The notes below the pieces were generated by a model. That model had not been told where the DNA came from. It worked only from the letters and a program-made list of their open reading frames with translations, and searched no databases. This document shows positions 1 to 10,848 of a DNA stretch of 64,000 bases, piece by piece. The position numbers were made by a program, and so were the translations under genes. How positions within the stretch are numbered: the first letter of the stretch is position 1; every line of letters starts with the position of its first letter. The DNA comes from Arthonia radiata (Eukaryota; Ascomycota; Arthoniomycetes; Arthoniales; Arthoniaceae): NCBI GenBank assembly GCA_002989075.1, contig PSQN01000006.1:124001-188000 (forward strand). Reading direction: 5' to 3'.

Positions 1-3000
1 AGGAAGAGCTACACAAGCCGGCGCAGCCATTGAGACGATCGGATAATGACCCTCTCTATGGAGACCAGGCGATGGTTCGCGATATCCAAGCCTTTGCCAG
101 TTACACTCGACAGAAGCGCGATTACCCTACCACTGATCCTTTTGTTGCAAAATTTGTTCCCTGCTGGCTGAATGCCAAGGAAGAGCAAGGAAGCTACAAC
201 AAGGTCAATCAACTCGTATTCGAAGATGGCGAGGTGTGGATTTTGAAGCGGGATCTCAGCGCTCTGTCCCAGACTTGGACCTCCAGCAAGGCCGCGCATA
301 TGCATCGAACTACAGCGATCATGGATGCTTTACACGAAAACACGAGCATACCTGTTCCTCGAGTCTACTCCGCCAACTTCACTTGCGACAATTGTCTTGG
401 CTGTCCATTCACTCTCATGGAATGCGTGCAAGGACAAACCCTGTGGAGTCTTTTGTCAGACGACAACCTCTCCGAGGACATGAAGAAGAGCATCATGCTC
501 CGCGTGATCTTTGACTTGAGCAAGGTTGCCAGTCAATTACACTTGTTTTCCAGCTTTGATCGGATCGGTGCTCCATACTTCGATGCAGATGGTCGATTTG
601 TTGGCATTGGCGACGCATACACAGCCGATGAGAAAGAGTTTCCGGTGTTTGCTTCCGGTCAAGAAATGCTCGAGGCTGACCTGCTACGATGGACGCAGAG
701 GCTCGGTCCGTCTGCAGAGGGCTTTATGCTTCGGAATTTTGTCCAGTGGGCTTCTGAGATGTCACATCACAGCCAATTCACCCTTTTCCATCCCGATCTG
801 CATGAAGGCAACATAATGGTGCTTCCCAATGGCCAGGTCACGGGCGTGATTGATTGGGACTTCGTCCAGTCCGGACCCTCGTACTTGAACTTGGAAGCTT
901 ATCCACGTTTCTTGGGCGATGACTGGATGAAGTGTCGGGCTGAGGAGCCAGGATACCCTGAAGCCCTTGGATACCAGTGCCAGCACTGTTGGAGACCCCA
1001 GGGCGGCAAGAACGCCGAGCAATCGCCGCTCACACATGCGTCTCCTGCGAAGCAGCATCTTCACAAGAACGTCGATTTGTACCGTAGCGCTTGGAGGAAG
1101 TGTATGGAGTACACATCTTTGAACGCGCCACATTTCTCCACCGACATGGTGCAACCTAGCTTAGCCCACATAGAAGATTGGGCTAAGCAGGAGTTGACTC
1201 GTGGAACGACTCACGACGACAGCTTATCGTTGCTGCAGATTTGGTACAACACGCAGTTGAGTGTCGTTTGTCCCTGCAACGGCTTTGTAACTCGTGTGAT
1301 GGAGCGAATGTATCTTCGCAGCTCAGAGCTGCACTCAACAAACATGAACACGAGCGGACATGTACGCATGCTGACGCCGCAGGTGTTACTAGAGCACATC
1401 AGCTGCGGGTTCGTCAGCGAAGCTCAGCTTTGGGAGATGAAGGACCAGTTCCAAGCCATACTATACTATCCCCAACTGACTGTGCACGACAAACCTGCGC
1501 ACCCGCAACCGCGCTTGACCAGCATATCAGCTGAGGTCGAATTATCGACGCTTGGGCAGTATTACAACCGATGTGGGGTCCCCGGACCGACCCCACGGCA
1601 TCCTCTGTGTCATGAGCGTCGTCCCACAAAGAAATCAGTGGAGAAAGAGGAGCAAAAGATCAACGATTTTTGCTTCTCAGCCCCCTTCGATAACGACGCC
1701 GCAAAGTGGACAGCAGCTGCTGCTAAGCTCAAGATGAAGCTTGGCACAGTTCAGAAGGTCATTGCCGATGTGAAGAATATGATCCGAAAGATGGCCGATG
1801 GCAAGCTCAAGAAGAAGTTTCGCAACGAGCACGAGCTTCTTCTCGATTACGTCATTCAAGTCTTGAACTGGTGCAAAGAGGACAAGGAGCTGATCGCGCT
1901 GTTGAAGAAGTTATTCCAAGAGATGGATGAAGCTGACACTTCTGACCACCTTATTGTGGACCCCGCGCCCTCCAAAACCTTGCTACAAGTCAACACTGAA
2001 CACCATGAAAAAGGTGAAGGGTTGAAGACAGTCGAGGGCCCCGCAACCTCACGCACGGGGTCCACCACAAGCCCTGAGCTTTCGCCGAAAAATGCAGATT
2101 TTGGTGAGATCTTGCCGGCGTTCTCAGACGGATCATCCACAGCGTCACGCGCTGGCTACTGCCAAGTCCAGATCTTCGAGGGAGGCAAACTCATTGAAGA
2201 GTTTGCCGCAGTAGGTCGTTTGGAACACCATGAAGCCTCGAATGATATCAACACGTGCTCCAAAACCGACGTGGCTAGCCGGAGCCGCCAATCGTCTATG
2301 CTTTCGGAACCCTTGCATGCAGTACGTAGACGTGAAGACCACGCCTGCGAACTGCACGCCTTGAAAGAACACCTCTCTACGATGATGAAGACTGGAGCTG
2401 CTGAAATTCGGCGACTAGCAGATGAAGTCATAGACCTCAAAGCGTCACAAGAGGTTCTTGTTTGCCGTGTTGGCAAACTTGAAGGCAGGAAGCCTGACGC
2501 CAAGAAGCAACATACGATTAGGTCGTCCTCCGGCACGAAACAAGGCCCCACCAAGACCCCGTCCAGCAAGCGCAAGCGAGCCAGAAAATCGACACCGCCA
2601 ACCCAGAAGCAGTCGCCTGAGCTCGATAGCATCAATACGGAGTCAACCGTACCCGGTCACTCAGCATTGAGCGCCGACGGGCGCTTGCAACTGCGCGATA
2701 AATCGTTCGATGATGTCCTCCGACAACAATGCAGCAGCCTTGCTTCCACGTCAGGCACAATCGAGAAGAACATTGCAACCCCGTCGGTCGCCCACGCTCT
2801 TCTGCACACCTCCGCTTCCGGCTCTACTGTGCTCATGACACCCGGAGCAGCAGTTCTTGGCATGCAACCTCGCGGCCTGTTGAGCCTTCGGTCCGCTGTT
2901 GGACCAGGCGCAGCTGCGGCAGCAGCTCGTAACTTACAAGCGAAGGTCACGAACGGATTGGCTCCCCCAATCGATCCTTTTACGAACGTTCTTGACCTTG

Positions 3001-3209
3001 ATGAGTCAATCGTTGAAGCCGCTGAGACGCCTGTTCTGCCACTTGGCTTTTGGCAGCGCATTGGCCGCAGAGCTGCAGAGTTACGTCACTGGTGTGCAAC
3101 CTCCGATGAGTTTGCAGATCACCCAGGCGGTATGGTAGACGCACTGTATGCTGGAGTCTTGGGTTTCTCATCGACACCAGAAGAGGCCGCAGCGCAGCAA
3201 TCATTGTAG
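1..3209 (+). CDS. APH-like (phosphotransferase/kinase-fold) large protein, 5' end probably cut by the window
   Basis: This open frame runs from the window edge to a stop at 3209. No stop precedes it and the first in-frame ATG is at 72, so the start may lie upstream. The N-terminal third has the protein-kinase-like aminoglycoside phosphotransferase fold. It shows a lysine in WILKRD near 240-255, the catalytic-loop motif HPDLHEGN near 789-812 and the metal-binding IDWDF near 848-862. The family phosphorylates small molecules or proteins, but the fungal members are mostly uncharacterised and I assign no substrate. After about residue 560 the protein becomes low-complexity, with a charged helical stretch near 1690-1930, a predicted coiled coil near 2340-2490 and a Lys/Arg-rich patch near 2510-2610 that could be a nuclear signal. 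There is no visible intron. A second protein of the same architecture lies at 26486-29989. Family assignment is firm; function is unknown. Confidence 0.85.
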   Translation, partial: EELHKPAQPLRRSDNDPLYGDQAMVRDIQAFASYTRQKRDYPTTDPFVAKFVPCWLNAKEEQGSYNKVNQLVFEDGEVWILKRDLSALSQTWTSSKAAHMHRTTAIMDALHENTSIPVPRVYSANFTCDNCLGCPFTLMECVQGQTLWSLLSDDNLSEDMKKSIMLRVIFDLSKVASQLHLFSSFDRIGAPYFDADGRFVGIGDAYTADEKEFPVFASGQEMLEADLLRWTQRLGPSAEGFMLRNFVQWASEMSHHSQFTLFHPDLHEGNIMVLPNGQVTGVIDWDFVQSGPSYLNLEAYPRFLGDDWMKCRAEEPGYPEALGYQCQHCWRPQGGKNAEQSPLTHASPAKQHLHKNVDLYRSAWRKCMEYTSLNAPHFSTDMVQPSLAHIEDWAKQELTRGTTHDDSLSLLQIWYNTQLSVVCPCNGFVTRVMERMYLRSSELHSTNMNTSGHVRMLTPQVLLEHISCGFVSEAQLWEMKDQFQAILYYPQLTVHDKPAHPQPRLTSISAEVELSTLGQYYNRCGVPGPTPRHPLCHERRPTKKSVEKEEQKINDFCFSAPFDNDAAKWTAAAAKLKMKLGTVQKVIADVKNMIRKMADGKLKKKFRNEHELLLDYVIQVLNWCKEDKELIALLKKLFQEMDEADTSDHLIVDPAPSKTLLQVNTEHHEKGEGLKTVEGPATSRTGSTTSPELSPKNADFGEILPAFSDGSSTASRAGYCQVQIFEGGKLIEEFAAVGRLEHHEASNDINTCSKTDVASRSRQSSMLSEPLHAVRRREDHACELHALKEHLSTMMKTGAAEIRRLADEVIDLKASQEVLVCRVGKLEGRKPDAKKQHTIRSSSGTKQGPTKTPSSKRKRARKSTPPTQKQSPELDSINTESTVPGHSALSADGRLQLRDKSFDDVLRQQCSSLASTSGTIEKNIATPSVAHALLHTSASGSTVLMTPGAAVLGMQPRGLLSLRSAVGPGAAAAAARNLQAKVTNGLAPPIDPFTNVLDLDESIVEAAETPVLPLGFWQRIGRRAAELRHWCATSDEFADHPGGMVDALYAGVLGFSSTPEEAAAQQSL

Positions 3210-4889
3210 CTCGCAACGAGTCTGCACGACACCCTAAAGAATTACAGGTGCATCGAAACATGAGCCACGAACGATCGACGGCACTGAGCAACCTTACACA
3301 AGAGCCTGGGAAAAGCGGCTTCGAGCGTGAGGCTCAAAGAAGGATAGGAGGTGGCACTCCTCACTCGTACCGTCAAAGAAGCGAGCCGAGATTAGCAGAG
3401 GATGTCGGCAAGCACCACCGCTCGATCAAGCCAGGAAAGCAAGGACACGCGGGGCATGAAGGTTACAAAGACCAAATGCATGCCCCTTGCGGAACAAATC
3501 CTCGACTTACCAAAGGGTAAGTCGAGCTTGGCAAAGCTGAGAGGAGGAAGAAGAAGCATCGATATGAGAACCGAGAAGAAGCATGACCTGGCGGTCGGAG
3601 TGAGGGGTGTGCTCGCCTTTGACGAACGAATGAAGAAGACAGGAGAACGCATGATGACGCTGGGAAGCGAGACGCACGTGCAGCAAAGGATAGAAGAATG
3701 AATCCGAATGATGCTGCTGGCGATCGACATGCGGTGAAAGGGAAGACGCTGTGATGTGCAGGAAGCAACGGAATGACGACAGTGGGGATCGCGAACGAGA
3801 TACTGCCGTCGAGAGGCGACTTCGAATGAGTGAGATAGTCTGATAGGCGTGTGATGCTCATGGGGCTGGGCTTGACTGACTAGCTGGTTCCACGATGAGA
3901 GCAGGCTGAGGAGATGACGCGGCCTCGATGATATGATGCTCGGCTGCGAACACAGATAGGGAAGCTGGAAGCGGCGACGGAGAACAAAGCAAGGATGTAT
4001 GTTCGGCAAAGCGAGACGACAGAAGCTGACCGAACTGCAAACGAGAAACAGGGTGTCCTTCGTCGAAACCCAATAGGGGATATCACAGACGCCAAATCTC
4101 ACGATGCGAAGGAAGCGAAGGAGGCATACACGTGTTGCACATGCAAAGCGGTGAAGATGAAGATCGAACGCGCTAAGGTGAAGATGGTGAGCGAAGAGCT
4201 ACCGTCACTCATGGCAGAATAGGGAGCGAAAGAAGCTGAGGAAAGTTGCCGCCGCTTTGGAGACGATGGCGAAAAATCACAGCAATGTAGAACCCCTATG
4301 GCGTCGACGACCTCATCTCCAATCGCTCTTGAGATGAGACGACGAGTAAGAGGATGAGCGATCCGTTATTCGCATGCTATGAAGCACAATGCCGATAGCC
4401 TGCTATATCAGGGTCGTGTTAGCAATCACGTGGATTGGAATGGAGTCATGCACTAGCAGAAAACCGAGGCGCACGCCTTTAGAAATTATCCAGCTGATGG
4501 TCCTGCGTAGAATCAGCAGCCAAGCTAACAGACTCAATGAAAGATGTATCAATGGCATAAGAGGGGCTTGGGCATCCGCGACCAAGGTTAGGCGTCTACG
4601 ACTGACTTGAGAAGTCGCAGCACTGAGATTGCTAGAACGGATGATGTACGAGTGACGATGATCACCAGCACGCAATGTATGAAAAAGATACCAAGCTTCA
4701 AAGTCAAAAGTGCTACACAATCATGCGTGATCTTCACTTCTCGCCATCAAACCTCCATGAACCCCCTCCTAAGCCACATCCCCATCGCGCGAGCAACTGT
4801 ACGTATCTGTAATGTACGCCACAAAGACGACTGTCTCGAAGGCACTCACACTTCATGGTAGGCGTGAATCGACCTCATCCGCAGCTCAT

Positions 4890-5670
4890 TGCGCATCTTA
4901 GACGCAAAGAGTCGGACGGTGTCAATTGACCAGCCCAGATAGTGCATCAAGAGGTACGTGGCCCAGGTCTCAAGCGAGGAATGCCAATGCAGCATGTTCC
5001 ACTTTCCCGGCTCCTGGTGCTTGTGGCTGGTTGTCGCCGATCTGGGTGATGGCGGGCGGCAGCGGTGATTCGACTCGGTGTACGTGGCTGAATATTCACC
5101 TCGCTGCCGCCCGCCATGGTGGGGAGAAGCATCCCCTATGTTAAGCCTCCTTGCTAAGTTGTTCGTAGTCCGACCGTAGGACCGTGAGGAAAAGCGGCTT
5201 ACAAAAGGTCGCCTTTTGAAGGAAGGAAAAGAACATCTTCGTGGAAGCACGCATTGGCATCTTAGACGCCGCGGTACATGATGAAGTCTGTTGACGAGAG
5301 ACGCGGCGGAGATCGGTGCCCGAGGCTGGTTGTCGCTGATCTGAGTGATGGCAGAGGTGAGTGCTCGAAGCTGATTGTCGTGACCGTCGGCCTGGGAAGA
5401 AACGGCAGGGGCGCCAGCTGGAGCGATAGGTTGATCATACACCTGAGAAGAGACGCGACTGGAGCAGTGGGTTGGCCCAGCTTGCCAGCAGCCGTCATAA
5501 TCTTCGAGCAACGACGGTGCTATTCATCACCAGCACGACTCAAAGCACCCAACTTTGGTGCAGGTGACGAAACGTCACCACGTTGCCGAGGCCCTGGTGG
5601 GGGAAGAGTATCCCCTCACTCAAATCCTATTGCTAGATTGATCGCGACGCTGTCGTAAGAAGCTAGAATT
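4890..5670. repeat. Diverged duplication of two sequence blocks
   Basis: Block 1 (core GGTTGTCGCYGATCTGRGTG) occurs at about 5023-5052 and again at 5322-5351. Block 2 (a TGGTGGGG start, then ATCCCCT and TTGCTA) occurs at about 5118-5165 and again at 5595-5645. A weaker third trace of block 2 lies near 6230. Both copies also contain a CATCTTAGACGC start, near 4895 and 5258. The spacing between blocks differs between copies, so one has gained or lost about 180 bp. This is an old local duplication of unknown function. Confidence 0.6.
5049..5117. repeat. GC-rich perfect inverted repeat (hairpin)
   Basis: ATGGCGGGCGGCAGCG at 5049-5064 is exactly complementary to 5102-5117. The pairing continues inward as GTGA/TCAC after a 2-nt bulge and then ATTC/GAAT. 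It lies inside copy A of the local duplication. It could be an RNA hairpin, a miniature foldback or a cruciform site; nothing in the sequence decides between these. Confidence 0.7.
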
Positions 5671-8600
5671 CGCGCATGTGTTGAGAGGCAGGCTATGAAG
5701 CTGAGGCTGCTGGATAGGCTAAGTGTCATATTGTTGACGAGGTCCGAAGGATAGCAGTCGGCGATGAGAGCAGTGTCGACAGCCATCTCGAGCGCATGTA
5801 ATGGACCATTGCTAGATGGTAGGAATTGGAAGAGCATTGACAGTAGTCCCTGACTTGAAACAATTTTGCAAGCTCTACCCAAGCGCCATGTAAGCGCTGC
5901 GTTGACGGATGGGAGGACCGAGAGGAGGACTCAAGTAGTCCAAGTGTGGTGCGTGACTCGCGAGCTTTCCATTGAGTGACGAGCTTGAGGATTCGTGTGC
6001 AGGATGGTTTTTTTATGTTGTCTATCTGCGAGTCTCATCTCATGCTTTCTTTCAAGGTGGCGTGCAGGGGCTCGCGAGCTCTCTTCAATCTAGCCCCTCG
6101 CTAGTCTGCAACATTACTTCGTTGCGGAACCGAACGCAGGGATGAACTGTTCCACCAAACGACAGTGATATTCTCCACCGACGTGAGTATCTTCGCTTTA
6201 CGTGGGTAGAGGGCCAGACCGAGAAACAAGGGGCATCCCCTATCGAATTTGGCCTACCAATGACCGTTGGCGCGCATCTTGCGCAGAGAAAACTTTGACT
6301 GAAGGATATGCTGGATGATGGATTGATCGCAGTCTTGAGCTATGTCCTTGAGAGTCGAATGCGTGCGTGATATGGATCTTGTTCATGTGCAGGAGGTGGA
6401 GTCGTCGAGCGCGGCACGGAGACATGTGGGCATGGACAGACGATCGAAGTCCAATGTCATGTGCTGCTGTTCGACATAGCAGCCCAAGTAGAAGACATCG
6501 CTGGCTATCTACTACATACAAACTTACGCCTCGGAAGGCTCGCCAGGCGACTGCACACTCGGCGACGACTCTGCGGTCAGCCGCCGCAGCGAGATTGACT
6601 CTGGCTGCGGGCCCGGCTGCCGCAGAGCGCACGCCTTCTTCCAGATGAGGTCGAACAACGGGCCCGACTGTGTCAAGCAGACGCCGATCCTGTTGCATGG
6701 CAGATTAGTGAAGGGATTCACTGACGCAGAGGCCCATGTGCCGCTTCGCTTTTCAGTCGCTAAGTCAACTTACTGGGAGAATCCACTCTCGAACGCTGCG
6801 AACATCAGAACGATGATCGCTGCCCCTAGATCAGCACGTTAGATTTGGAACATTCTCCTCTTTTCACTCCGCGAGCAATGACGGCGATGTTCATCATGAG
6901 GGCTCTTCTTAACTTACATGTTGGGCAGCACGCCAAAAGTCTGCCTCGTCGGCAGACAAGGCGAGGGTATAACGTATCTCCTAAAGAATGCCACGAACTA
7001 ATTGACTGGAGGCGCGAAGAGCGCCTGTTAAGGATCCGCAAAGAAAGTCGATGCGTTGTTGTCTTGAATGATATTTTCGGTGTCCTTTGTATCGTGCGAT
7101 CCGCCAGCGGTATATCCAGACGCAAGACAAAGGTACCGCGTACTATCCTGAGGCTGGAGCTGGTGGCTTGAGATAGGATGTTTGGACTCGTTGAGCAAGT
7201 CTCGCATGAAGATGTAGGACTCGCTGTTTTTCGCGACGGTAATACAGGGGATTGCTCGAATATCGAGCTGCAACTCTGCAAAGGTTCCTTCTCTTCGATG
7301 ATATTTGGTTCGAAAGGCTGGTTAATGCCAATGGCGTGGTGTAGTGCGGTTGATGGTGCATATCATCACTGAGCTCTTCCGCTGAGTGACGTGATTTCCC
7401 TTCCTTTCAACGAAGCGTGGAGTTGTCAACTCAAGTAGAATCCTCGAAGCCTGGTTGGTGCCACGTCTGCGATTTGCAAAGCTTTTGTAGGCATACTATG
7501 GCGTTTCAGATGTCTTGCGCGAGTATCGAGTGTTCTACCTCCCTCACAGGTAAGACTTGGGCGTATTCGGACCTTCGCGGGTGAGTTGAGCGCAAACAGC
7601 GTGGAGAAAAGCATGACTGCAGGGGAGGGTGTTGCGGGTTTCGCTTGTTATTCTTGAGCTCGAGGTGGAGAGGAGGCAATCTCGCCCAGGCGGCGATTTT
7701 GTGGAGGAAGAGAAGGCATCTCTTCCCGCGAGGATGAGGTGCATATTCTTTGCGAGCAGGAGGTTCTTACGTTCCCGAAGGATTGAAGTCATCAGCATTC
7801 AACAAGAAGCCTAAAGCTTTTGGTGCTCAGTCTGCCCTCCGAGTCAGCGTTCATGCTTCATGAAAGACATGGGTGGGGTGTGGGTCTTACAAGAAGATGG
7901 TCGTCACTGTGGTGAGATGTCATGACTCTATGGCTCAGCTGGCTTCGCGGTCTTGGTCCAGCTTTTGGGTGTCTTAACGAGGAGCAAAGTCTGCTTCTGG
8001 CAACTCGGACGCCTCACGACAGTCTCTGGGCGCCGAGGCGTGCATTCGAGGCTTTTCGATGAGGTCATTGTCTTGTGTGAGCACCAGTGAACCGTGGCTT
8101 TCAATTTGCAGCCTCTGGTGGTTCGCAAGGAGTGATACAGCAGCAGGAAGAGTGTTCAGATTGTCGAGTCATTCGTTGTCAAGTCGTTGATTAGAATAGG
8201 CTGTCTGCGTGATACTCTTGATCATCGGGGGATGTGACGGGTCGGTTTGAGCCTAATGGTGCCAAGGTCGTGCTGGTTCAGGTTGTCGATGCATCAGTGT
8301 TGTAGTGCAATCAGCGAAGGTGGGTAACGCAGGGGGGGAAGGGATGGCGTTGTGGCGTCATCGCTGTGTTTTGGAGACTTTGAACGAGGCTGCTTGAAGG
8401 GTTTGAGTCTCTTGATGATGGAGACTGACCGCCAAAGCCGTGACGAGCAGAGATGCTTTGACTTGACAGAATGCTGAATTCATTGACTTCGTGTCGTGTC
8501 GACAGGCTCAAGGCGGGATAGTGAGATGACTACTGGAGATCGAGTCAGCCGACCGAGCATTGCGAAGAGCATGCCTTGATCGAGGTAGGAGGCGTGAAAC

Positions 8601-9768
8601 AGCTAACGGTGACAACGAGGTGATTGCTTTGGGGGACCTACTATGGGTGGCAGATGTTTGAAGGTTTCTTGAGACATTGAGAGCGTGAAAGAGAGCTTGA
8701 GTGTCGCTTTGCGATGATCGTCACTTCGACGAAGCTGTCGAGGTGCACCACGCATTTGGTCTTGCGATGGAATTCCGTAACCTCCTCGAGCTTGTAGACT
8801 TGATCAGGTGAAAGGCTACCCCCTGGAGGAATCAATGTCGGAAATAGAATCTAAAGACGATAGAGTTGATTCAAACATGATGAGATGAAGGATGAGACGA
8901 ACTTATAAGATGCAGAGCTCCACTCCTACAGAAAGCGCGCCTCACCGCGACCCCACTAGTCTACTCTTAGCCGCGTTCGGCCTTCACGGCCTTAACGCTT
9001 CAGCCATCTCGTGCTATCTGGGAAAGTAAACAGATGACGTACTAGGAATTCATTTTACAGTCACCTCACCTGGAAGTAATCAGGTCGAAATCGCCGCATT
9101 TTCGCAAGCGCCAGCGGAGCGGCCGTGTAGATAGAAAGAAAAACAAGAGCACTCTTTGCTGTTCCACCTTGCAACCTCAACAGAGCCCAGGGAGACCCGA
9201 AAGAGGTTTTAAACTCGCAAAATTTGAACGCGCCAGCGGAGTGCATTTGCGGTGGTTTTGGGAAAGAGGTGGTGTTGTTGCTAGCGTTGCAAACGCTCCA
9301 ACAATAAGTGGCCATAGCGCAGCCATTTGCTCACTTCATGTCGTTTCCAAACCGTCTCATCCGACGCCTACGTGTGAATTGATAGGGACACAAAACAGGA
9401 AATGCAGAGTAGGTTTTGCTAGAGGAGGGCCGCCTGAAGAGAGAGTATACTCGTGGTTCAACCTCCTTGTCCCGGGGTCGGGCTGCTTCCTGTCGCCGTC
9501 GCGAGCAGGTGAGGAAAGAGTCAATACGACAATTGAGGGAGGCTGGTTTGAAGCTCCGCTCCCGTGTACACTTCCACAGAGTGAACCAAACCTATTCAGC
9601 CATACAATTAGCAGAACGCGCGCTCGGTCCACGCTCCATAGAAACGTAGGGCCGAATAGAAATTGCTGCTGCTGAAGGTAGCCAAATTTGAGCCTTCCCA
9701 CTCTTCTTGTTCCCTAGCCATCTTAGTAGCAATACTCATACGCCAGTATCCAGCAACACATACTAACA

Positions 9769-10620
9769 ATGGCTAACATGCAGAGCACGCTGCCCGAAGA
9801 GGGCGAAATCGTAGAGCAGACCCCCTCGGGTGACCCCTGGCGCTTCGCGCGCACCCTCATAGAGGGCCAGACCTCTGCATGGTATAAGACCGAGCAGGAC
9901 GCGGCTTTGCCGCTGCAAGGAAGCTTGTGGGTGTACTGGGCGGATGCGAGCGTCAGCATAGCTCGCAGTCAAGTCGCCGCTGCAGTCGTTTGGCGTGCGT
10001 ACAACTTCGCCGATGTAAGTTTGACCTTACGTCCACAGCTACTTGGCTGCGTATCCGCACCCCATCTTCTCAGCAAATCCTGGTGTGTAGTAATGATGTT
10101 TCGGGGTTGTTTTGCTGACTGCGCGTAGCAATGGCTGGGTGATGTCGGGGTTGGGCCCCTGGACACCACGCTGGCCCGCCCGCAAGACGGCGTTGAGCTG
10201 AGGGCGATCGTGCGTGCCCTCGAGCTCGCGCACCAGCAGGGCGCCGGCGCGCTCGGCAACACAGTGCGAGTGTGGACCGACAGTCAGCGCGCGCTGGAGA
10301 CATTCGCACCCCCATCACAGCGGCAACATCCGCAAGCTGTGAGTGCAGCGGAGGCCCTCACCGCTTGCGCCGCAGCACGCGTGTTGTCGATGGCGGGTGC
10401 GAACGTCGAGATCCGCTGGTGTAGGGGGCATCGGGGGGCGAGGGGAAACGAGTTGGCGGATGCGGTGGCGGGGAGGGCTGGTGCGGCAGCGCCGGGTGGC
10501 GTACACGATGCGGTGACGGCCGACGAGAGGCTGTTTGGGCTGGTATGGCGGCAGTGGGGTCAAGAGCCCACCGAGGACGACCCGGAGGTGGTGGTGGTGG
10601 ATTGGGATTGGCAGCAATGA
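9769..10620 (+). CDS. Stand-alone RNase H-fold protein (2 exons)
   Basis: The exons are 9769-10014 and 10129-10620. The intron 10015-10128 has GTAAGT, a CTGAC branch site and a TAG acceptor, and the phase-0 join gives 245 residues. The RNase H acidic set is present: D59 in WADAS, E105 in GVELRAI, D133 in VWTDSQ, H183 in CRGHRG and D193 in NELADA. This is the order and spacing of the RNase HI fold, which cleaves the RNA strand of RNA/DNA hybrids. There is no reverse transcriptase, LTR or poly-A tail nearby, so it is not a visible retroelement remnant, although this family may descend from one. A second, longer protein with the same residue set lies at 17930-18949. GC content is higher than in the flanks. 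The ATG context (ACAATGGCT) is reasonable. The fold is likely; activity and cellular role are inferred. Confidence 0.8.
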
Positions 10621-10848
10621 GTGTCGGTGGCGAGAGTCAAGACCGGGGATGAGTGGGACAAGCTCGATTAGGGCGTTGCTACTTACAAGCAACCCCACCT
10701 ACTCACCCTCATCCGCCATGCGCTCTCTCGACAAGGCCGTCGTCTCGACTACGTCAACACCCTCGAGGCCACACTGCGCCGTTGCTCTCATCAAGCCGCC
10801 CTACACCTCAGCAAACCCCACCATCTCCTCCAACCTGCTCAACCTCCA

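Larger units (their letters stand above)
3210..9768. other. Long stretch without a confident gene
   Basis: I could not build a convincing gene in these 6.5 kb. About 3300-4260 is strikingly purine-rich on the plus strand. Around 4890-5670 there are two diverged copies of the same blocks and a 16-bp perfect inverted repeat. The minus strand carries several open, protein-like frames (near 4864-5040, 5616-5930, 6524-6720, 7966-8160 and 8641-8853), some beside good donor or acceptor sequences. They may be exons of an intron-rich gene or a decayed gene. None matches a family I recognise. About 9060-9768 is presumably the promoter side of the RNase H-like gene at 9769. Confidence 0.5.

Noticed and set aside
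3392-4102. A 236-codon minus-strand open frame
   Set aside because: It is the complement of the purine-rich tract, rich in Ser/Leu/Arg with no domain. Long open frames are expected opposite such sequence.
9169-9675. A 168-codon plus-strand frame upstream of the RNase H-like gene
   Set aside because: It starts at a non-ATG codon, has no recognisable domain, and overlaps an equally open frame on the other strand.
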